A DNA stretch of 64,000 nt from Ehretia macrophylla (Eukaryota; Streptophyta; Magnoliopsida; Boraginales; Ehretiaceae): the NCBI GenBank assembly GCA_037974665.1, contig CM075771.1, positions 43,880,425 to 43,944,424 on the forward strand. The letters run 5' to 3'. The notes under the pieces were generated by a model. It was not told the origin of the DNA. It saw only the letters and a program-made list of their open reading frames with translations, and made no database searches. Position 1 is the first letter of the stretch. The number at the start of each line of letters is the position of its first letter. Below, in pieces: positions 57,041-64,000 of the stretch. Both the position numbers and the translations under genes were made by a program.

Positions 57041-58947
57041 TCCTTCCCCCTTTAAAACAATTGCGTCCTCGCAATTCTTCTTTCAATAGAACTCAGCATC
57101 ACCTGAAATCTAATTCTGACTAATCTTTATCGGTTGAAGAATCCCGTTGACACCAATATCGAACAAGAATAAAATTCCAACCAAGAGTGCTGAGATAATA
57201 CCAATAAAGACTAAAGCAAAGATACTGTGATGTCATTAATACCACACAACAACGACAAGAAGAATACATCACACACGAATCTCCAATAGAAGTCTAACTA
57301 TTACTACCCAAGAATCCCCAAGCAAGAAACCAAGTAGAGGCTCAAACAAAGGTTCCATCCAGAGGTCCAAAGAAGTACCCCGCTGGTCATGAATTTCATA
57401 GAAGAATTCCCTGTTAAGAGTGCTGAAGAAAATACCAAGAAACCCAATCATATATAATTCCAAAGTTCCAAAGAAGCCTTCCAAATAATAACCCCATGGG
57501 ACAACCAATTAGATTCCAAGTTTTGCTATCAAATGCTGAGAGGAACGTCAAAGGAAATTGTAGAGAAAATATAATGTGCCCAATAAGACAACCAAGTTGA
57601 ATAACAAACATAGTTTCCCAGATGGATGAAAACTCCAAGGATAAACACCGAACTGGTGAACAATATACCGAGACCAAACTCTGAGGCCTCTTCACTGTTT
57701 GCCAAGTGAAAACTTCATACAACCTTGCCAATAAGGAAAATACCAATAGAATGCCCAAAAAGAATTTCAAAGAATACCATAAGTAGTATTATACAATAAG
57801 TCTGATAGGAACTCCAAATACCTAACCTACTGAGGAACACTGAAGAAGATATCCGAAACAATGCTCCAATAAGAAAGTAGCCAAGTTTGCCCAATAAGTA
57901 AATACTAAATAAATGGCCACTAAGGATCCTAGAGAATGCCGTTGAAGAATTTCCAATCACGATTGCCAATAAGATATCAAGAAAGACTAGAGCAAAGATA
58001 TTGTAGACAATATTATGCAGCAAGTCCAATAAGAATTCCGATTGCCAAATCCACTGAAAATGTCCACAAGGAATACCAAAGTAATACGCCTCACACAAAA
58101 CTGATCATTGTAAGTAGACTCAAATCAAAGTTCCCCATAAGAATGCAGAAAGAACACCAAAGGTTGATTAAAATCCCAACCAAGTCTCCCACTAAATGCC
58201 AATATGGAAATATCCAATGAATGCCCAATCAAGAAGACATTAAGAAAATACCCCAGAGAATAATCATATAGAACTCCAAAGGAAGTCATTTACCCAAAGC
58301 ATAGAAGATAACCTTCAAGGAACCCCAATAAACAAACTCCAGCTATAAATGTCAACTCCCAAATAAAGGCCTAGTTGAGCACTGCTTGTTTCCGTCAATC
58401 CAAATAACTTTGGCTTGCTACTAACCACATCTTTTCAGGGGAGGAAGAAGTCTTTCTTACCATTTCCACGGGACATGTATGAATGCCAAGATATCACATT
58501 TATACACATACCTTAAACTATTATGCAAGCAAGTTTACAAAAGAGTATACAAAACCATTTAATCATCAAAGTCATTCAAACATGACAATCAATTCAAGCA
58601 CAACATAATCAATTCAAATCACGGCACAACCAATTCAAGACATTCCAATACACACATTACAAGCAATACTTCAGGCAACTAACAATTCACGAGATCGATT
58701 CGATTCACGAGGTCAATTCAATAGGTCAATTCAATGCACAACTAGACACTTTACTTTACTTGAGAAACATTTAACACATAACACATAACTATATCACATA
58801 GGTGCATACATTCAAGTCAAGACACACAATCTCACATACAAGCATACACTTTCAAGACACACTTAACAAGCACACATTCAAGGATCACTACCCACCAGAC
58901 CGAGGACCCTGTCCCGGCTTATGAGCTAAACAAGCTCTAATACCACC
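57041..58947 (-). mobile_element. D3 internal region, non-coding
   Basis: PPT and hairpin at the left, then about 1.4 kb of plus-strand A-rich sequence with recurring 'ccaataaga' words, then a leader and primer site. One longer duplication is visible: 'agactaaagcaaagatactgt' near 57205 resembles 'agactagagcaaagatattgt' near 57985. Empty sites of E1 (AAGAG, 57416-57420) and E2 (CAAGC, 58526-58530) are intact. Minus-strand ORFs of 79-127 codons are hydrophobic and low in complexity. Confidence 0.85.
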
Positions 58948-61786
58948 TGTAACACCCCGATCCCTCTCGAGACCGGGAGTTCTAACAATCAATCTATTCA
59001 CAACCCAAATCCAAACCTGGGCATTAATTTTTAGGGAAAACGGACGGAGTCTCCCCTATTTCTAGGCGAAATGTAAAACCTGCGACAGCACATAAGTGGA
59101 CCAACACCGTGTCCATCCATACAAACACCTCAAGGCCATCCGAGCCTTGGTTCTCAACAATTTAAACTCAGCAAGTATACATACATTTCCAATTTAAAAG
59201 CTAACCTATCTCTTTTCATTTTTGACAAGTACATTCAAACTAGACAATTAAATCATACTAAGCTACTGCATAAAATAAACTATCATGCCATTCTAACTCT
59301 TTTCCTCTAGACATTACAAACATGCTTTGAAGTTAAGCTATGCTAACTGATTACATAAACTAGCTTATCAATTCACCTCAACTACCTAGCTAGATTTAAA
59401 TTACATTTCTTTTAACAATAAATACATACAACATATGAAAGCATATATCTTTACAACTTCGGCACTCAAGCCACATAGGCACGCAAGACAACTCTTCAGG
59501 CACGAACTTTCACGAAATCACGAACTTTCCAGCTAACATGACATTTCCTGAAATGTGGTGGTGAGGAGTGAGTATACACAACACGTATACTCAGTGAGGG
59601 CGAGACAGATAACGAGTTGGAGAGAAAGAAAGACGTGCAATGCAAATAGACACAGCTAAGCAATAAAATCAATAAGAAAGCATTCAATACAAACGACAAT
59701 ATATTAAACATTCAAGAAAGCATTAACACAGCCATTCAAAGCTATACCACACTCTGAAGGCTATGGTTCACTCTTACGAGCAATATACCATTTCACGAGC
59801 AATACATCAATCTCGAGCTTGATGTTGACAACGATGACAATAAGCGTGCAACCACCTTATAACACCAGTTTGGAATACCCCGGAAGTATCCATCAATTTT
59901 ACGACCCAAATCTCCCTGGGAGGCAACCCAAGCGAGAAAAGGGAATAGCCACGGAGCTAGAGCAACCAACACTGGCAACCAGAGGCTACCCAAAGAGGCC
60001 CATCACTCACGCGCTGGACACTATGCAATGCAAGACTCGATACAAGGCGATAAATGAGCAATAAAGCCACACATGGCAGAATAAATAAAGTAGGTTACTC
60101 TCACACGCAATAACAACAGTTGATAAGCATTTCAATCAGAATCAGTTCAAACAAGTATATCAAGCAACCCAAAGCATTCTATAGGCATAATATCAAGAAA
60201 ACAAGCAAAATCACAAATCGGCCGCAACTATCAAAACACTATCATTTCCATACGAGCCACGAGTTCTGGAAACCGACTTCGCCAATCCTCCTAGGTCACC
60301 ATAGGGCACGTCTAAAGACCCCGAAACCCTACTTTACCCTAGAATCCGCGCAAAGCCCTGATTTCCCCCTTTGCTCGTTTGAACTACAACTATACCAACC
60401 AAACGCCCAACCAACGCCATAATCGCACCAAAAGTGCTTCCATGGCCTCCCAAAACAATGCCATCACACAAAATGAGAAAACGCTAAACTCGACCTAAAC
60501 GACCCCGACTTTCACCAAGGCATTTTTCCCATTTTTTCCATTACGTAACCTAAACAAATCATGCATTTAGGCATTCTAGCATACCTAGCACCTTTTCACA
60601 TCAACAGACAGCAAAACAACGCAACTTTATCGATTCAAGGGTTTACTATTCACAAAATACAATTTAACTAACAATTTATATTTCAATTTCAATATTCAAC
60701 TGTAGATAATGTTAAAAAGCTATAAATACGTGTTCTACTATTGCTAGGGAACATACTTTAAGCCTCAAATCAATTAAAACAACAATATACGGATTAAACC
60801 CAAAAATCAAAGTTAATACACAAAATATTCAAATGCGCAAATAACGATGAAACCCTCACCTTAGATGCTCCTAGACGCTAGGAAAACCTCATTGGGTGCC
60901 TCAGAAACCACCTCGTGCAAGCTCACGCGAAGATTTGATGATTTGATGTTGAATTGTTTGTTTTTCTTCTCTCATATTTTTGGCCAGCCTAGGTTCTGTT
61001 TCAGCTCTGTTTTTTTTTCATTTGGTGCTATTTAAGCTATTAAAAGATGACACAAGGCCAAAAGGTCAAAGCTTTGGTCAATGCTCACTAAAGTTGGTCA
61101 AACTAGCTTATTTTATGCATTTTAAAGCTAAAACAATGAATGAAATATTAATTCTAGCTAACAACAATTAAAATATAAAATTTAAGACACCAAACACTAG
61201 TTTTCACTATTTGTTGAGGACTAGGAACCGCTCTCTAACTATCGCTCTCGATATGTTATGCACTTTGCGACAACAAAGAAGTGACAATTAAATCTCAAAG
61301 AATCTAAGAAATATATCATTTTTGGAAAGCATCATAGTTTAAAATTTACTCCGGCTCAGAGCTACTTTCCTCTTTTATTTGAAAACTGAGTGATTTTAAT
61401 GCAAGACAACCAAAACCGATTATTAAAATAATCAAAACAATCAAGGTAATCAATATTCATTTAAAATAATTAATTTAACTATTTCTAGAATATTTTAAAG
61501 AATTATGAAGTTAATATTAAGCTACAAATGAAAGTTAATATAAACACGTAGTCCAATACAATCAAGCCCTAACATTTAAGATGACACTTAATTAATCACA
61601 AGGGAATAAATTCAATTACTATAATTATTAGAAATTGATAATAATCTTTTAATTATTCAATATACAACTACTAAATGATTCCAATAGAAATATTAAAATA
61701 GTGCAAATTGGTTGATTTAACTAATTAAACATTTAATCAAATGCAGTCAAGTGCTATTAAATGCATGCCGGGTTCGGGTTATCACA
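58948..61786 (-). mobile_element. D3 right (5') LTR
   Basis: TGTAACACC to GGTTATCACA. The LTR hairpin (near 59570-59595) is perfect and the 24-bp stretch is present at 61510. Followed by CTATT and the Athila sequence 'caacgatataacatgag'. Confidence 0.92.
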
Positions 61787-61791
61787 CTATT

Positions 61792-62851
61792 CAACGATAT
61801 AACATGAGTTTCCACAAAAGAAAATAATTAGATGGCCAAGAAAGTAACTCTCTACAATAAATGGTAAGCTCAAGACTCACAAAGGTTTAAATAGTTTTCA
61901 CATATTCTCTTCAGGTTATCTCATCATTCAATCCTTCAACAAAAAGTAGTATTGTGTTACTACATAAATGTGCAAGGAGCTGAGTATGACGATAGTGAAG
62001 TCCTTTTCACAAAAGCGGCTAATTAACTTGGCATACAACTTAAGCTAAGACAAGGGAAAAAGAAGGGAGAAACAAAAATAATGATGATTGAAAAATAACT
62101 CCCCACCCCCAATCAAAACCAAACATTGTCCTCAATGTTTAAAAATAAACTCTCAAATATATGCAACAATGAACAGAGAGTATAAAGAAAGCGCATGAGA
62201 ACAAGTTAGCTAAGAAAATAAAGTTTGTACGAGAACGTACCTGAAGCACTTGATAAGGAAAAGGAAAATAATGCCTTAAATCTGCAACTATTCAGTGAAA
62301 CCCAAAAAAAAAACAAGAGAAAGCAAAGTAACAAGAAACAACAAAAAGAATAAAAGACTTCTCTTTTTTTACTTTTTCCAATTTTATATTTTTTTGTTGA
62401 CCGACCCTATTTACATCCCCATACAAAGGCTCCGAACTCTGGGAGGCACTAAAGCCGACTCTATGAAACAATAAAAATAATAAATTAACTAAAAGAAAAA
62501 TAGAAAAAAAATAGAATTTAAATACCTGGATCCATTTAATGTCAGCCAGTAAGACAAATCCTGTGAAACTTCAGAAATAGAGTTAACCAAGTACATTAAA
62601 AATGCGGAGGAGAGGCCATTAATTTCAAACCACCAACGTACTCAAACCCCGGTCAGTCCCCCATACTTAGGAGGGAAAGCTAGGCATTACGCTTTCGGCC
62701 AATGGTTTTACTTTCATAGTATTCATCCTAGTCAACCCCAAGACTTCCATTACTCAAGAAAATCCATTTTCGAGAAAATGGTAAAGCCCACTATAATCTA
62801 GTGGAGGTCCAACCAAAAGTTGGGAAAAATAAAGATTGCATAAAAAGTATT
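61792..62851 (-). mobile_element. Athila copy 3, non-coding region 3' of pol
   Basis: Matches 44678-45738, including the purine tract near 62100 and the T-rich block near 62365. Confidence 0.82.
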
Positions 62852-64000
62852 TTAATCCTGATAAACAGGATCATCTACCAAGACCTCTTCGATCTCTGGT
62901 TTTTTAAGTTCTAGAAATGGTTTTAATCGTTGCCCATTCACTTTAAATATATTACCATTCTGAGGATTTTCAATTTCAATAGTACCATGAGGATAGACAA
63001 TTCGCACAAAATATGGACCAGACCACCTAGATCTCAATTTTCCTGGAAATAAATGCAAACGAGAATTATAAAGCAAGACTCTTTGACTAGGCTCAAAAGA
63101 TTTCCTAAAGATGTTAGAATCATGCACTTTCTTCATTCTATCTTTATATGACTTGGCACAATCATAAGCATCATTACGGATTTCCTCCAACTCATTGAGT
63201 TGAAGTTTTCTTTGAAGACCTGCCTTATCAAGATCAAAATTTAAAGTTCTAATAGCCTAGTATGCCTTATGCTCTAGCTCAACAGGAAGATGACATGCCT
63301 TACCAAATACTAGACGATATGGTGACATTCCAATGGGAGTCTTATATGCTGTCCTATATGCCCACAATGCATCATCTAATTTCAAAGACCAATCTTTCCG
63401 TGTGGGATTTACAGTCTTTTCTAGAATTCTTTTTATTTCCCTGTTAGATATTTCAACCTGACCACTAGTCTGTGGGTGATAAGGGGTAGCTACCTTATGA
63501 GTAATGCCATATTTTTTCATTAACTGCTCAAACACTTTATTGCAAAAATGTCTACCCCCATCACTAATGATTGCCCTTGGAGTACCAAATCATGCAAAAA
63601 TGTGTTCTTTCAAAAATTTAACAATTGTTCTATGATCATTACTCCTACATGCTTTAGCCTCTATCCATTTTGACACATAATCTACTCCAACTAGAATGTA
63701 AAGATTACCAAAAGAATTAGGGAATGGCCCCATAAAATCAATACCCCAAACATCAAAAATATCAACAATTAAAATTGGGTTCAAAGGCATCATGTTTTTC
63801 TTACCAATACTCCCTAATCTCTGGCATCGTTCACAAGCTCTACAATAATCATGCAAATCACGAAATATAGAAGGCCAATAAAATCCACATTGCAAAATTT
63901 TAGTAGTTGTTTTCCTAGAGCTAAAGTGACCTCCACATGCATGATCATGACAAAAAGAAACAATATTTTGTTGTTCACTTTCAGGAATGCATCTTCTAAT
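62852..64000 (-). pseudogene. Athila copy 3 integrase, cut by window end
   Basis: Integrase in one register from the zinc-finger region (window edge) to the C-terminus. TAG at 63257-63259 is the same nonsense change as in copy 2. TGA at 63590-63592 is private: copies 1 and 2 have CGA (Arg) there, so a CpG C-to-T transition made the stop. First catalytic Asp (GIDFMG) and the Glu (GQVE) are present. RT, protease and gag of this copy would lie beyond the window. Confidence 0.92.

Larger units (their letters stand above)
54244..61786 (-). mobile_element. D3: complete, uninterrupted element D in Athila copy 3 (7.5 kb)
   Basis: Left LTR 54244-57040 (2797 bp), internal 57041-58947 (1907 bp), right LTR 58948-61786 (2839 bp), with CTATT at 54239-54243 and 61787-61791. 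Polypurine tract complement 57041-57058, hairpin 57059-57076, primer site GCTCTAATACCA 58934-58945. It is the best reference for the family in this window because it lacks E1 and E2. No gag or pol motif in any frame. The left LTR has the 24-bp deletion (near 56788); the right LTR does not (61510). Confidence 0.94.

Noticed and set aside
24274-61786. Explaining the repeated Athila/D blocks as pure assembly duplication
   Set aside because: The copies differ by private insertions with TSDs (B, E1, E2), a solo-LTR event, a 4.7-kb deletion and point changes, which a simple artefact would not produce; long-read confirmation would still be decisive.

Overview
This window is intergenic, repeat-packed nuclear DNA of a flowering plant. 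I found no host gene, tRNA, rRNA, CRISPR array or prokaryotic feature. Nearly every base belongs to Ty3/gypsy LTR retrotransposons nested inside one another. The plant assignment rests on Athila-lineage gag-pol with a tRNA-Asp-type primer site, a Tekay/Del-type chromodomain integrase with tRNA-iMet primer sites, multi-kilobase LTRs, and C-to-T decay of coding frames as expected in methylated heterochromatin.

Layout. (1) 1-14458, plus strand: family L, a non-coding element with LTRs of about 3.94 kb. An old LTR tail (1-836) abuts a 113-bp inverted LTR head (837-949). A 341-bp tandem repeat follows (950-2070), then LTR1 (2071-6018), internal (6019-8935), LTR2 (8936-12873) and a second internal copy (12874-14458). 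(2) 14459-64000, minus strand: an Athila element inserted into the second L internal copy and now present as a tandem series: LTR-1 (14459-16108), internal copy 1, LTR-2 (29077-30725), internal copy 2, LTR-3 (51361-53011), internal copy 3 running off the window. Copy 2 keeps gag, protease, RT-RNase H and integrase with stops and a frameshift. Copy 1 is cut off in integrase.

Nested layers. All three Athila copies carry element D at the same site with the same CTATT duplication, so D went in before the array expanded. In copy 1 D is a solo LTR (24274-27111). In copy 2 it is a complete element (31950-44672) that received two further LTR insertions, E1 (TSD AAGAG) and E2 (TSD CAAGC). In copy 3 it is complete and uninterrupted (54244-61786). 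Element B (17024-23955, TSD TAACA), a Tekay-type deletion derivative, sits only in copy 1; the empty site is visible in copies 2 and 3. The inferred order is L, Athila, D, amplification of the array, then B, E1, E2 and the D solo-LTR event.

How the parts work together. L and D have LTRs, primer sites and polypurine tracts but no detectable protein, and so would need proteins from relatives. B keeps an uninterrupted integrase-chromodomain frame but has lost protease, reverse transcriptase and most of gag. B, D, E and L share LTR blocks, a PPT-proximal hairpin and a second hairpin near an AG acceptor-like site, so they look like autonomous-derived and non-autonomous branches of one Tekay-like group. 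I see no clearly new biological system. The most informative content is the layered record of recombination, the satellite bracketed by inverted LTR heads, and the cis-elements shared between families.
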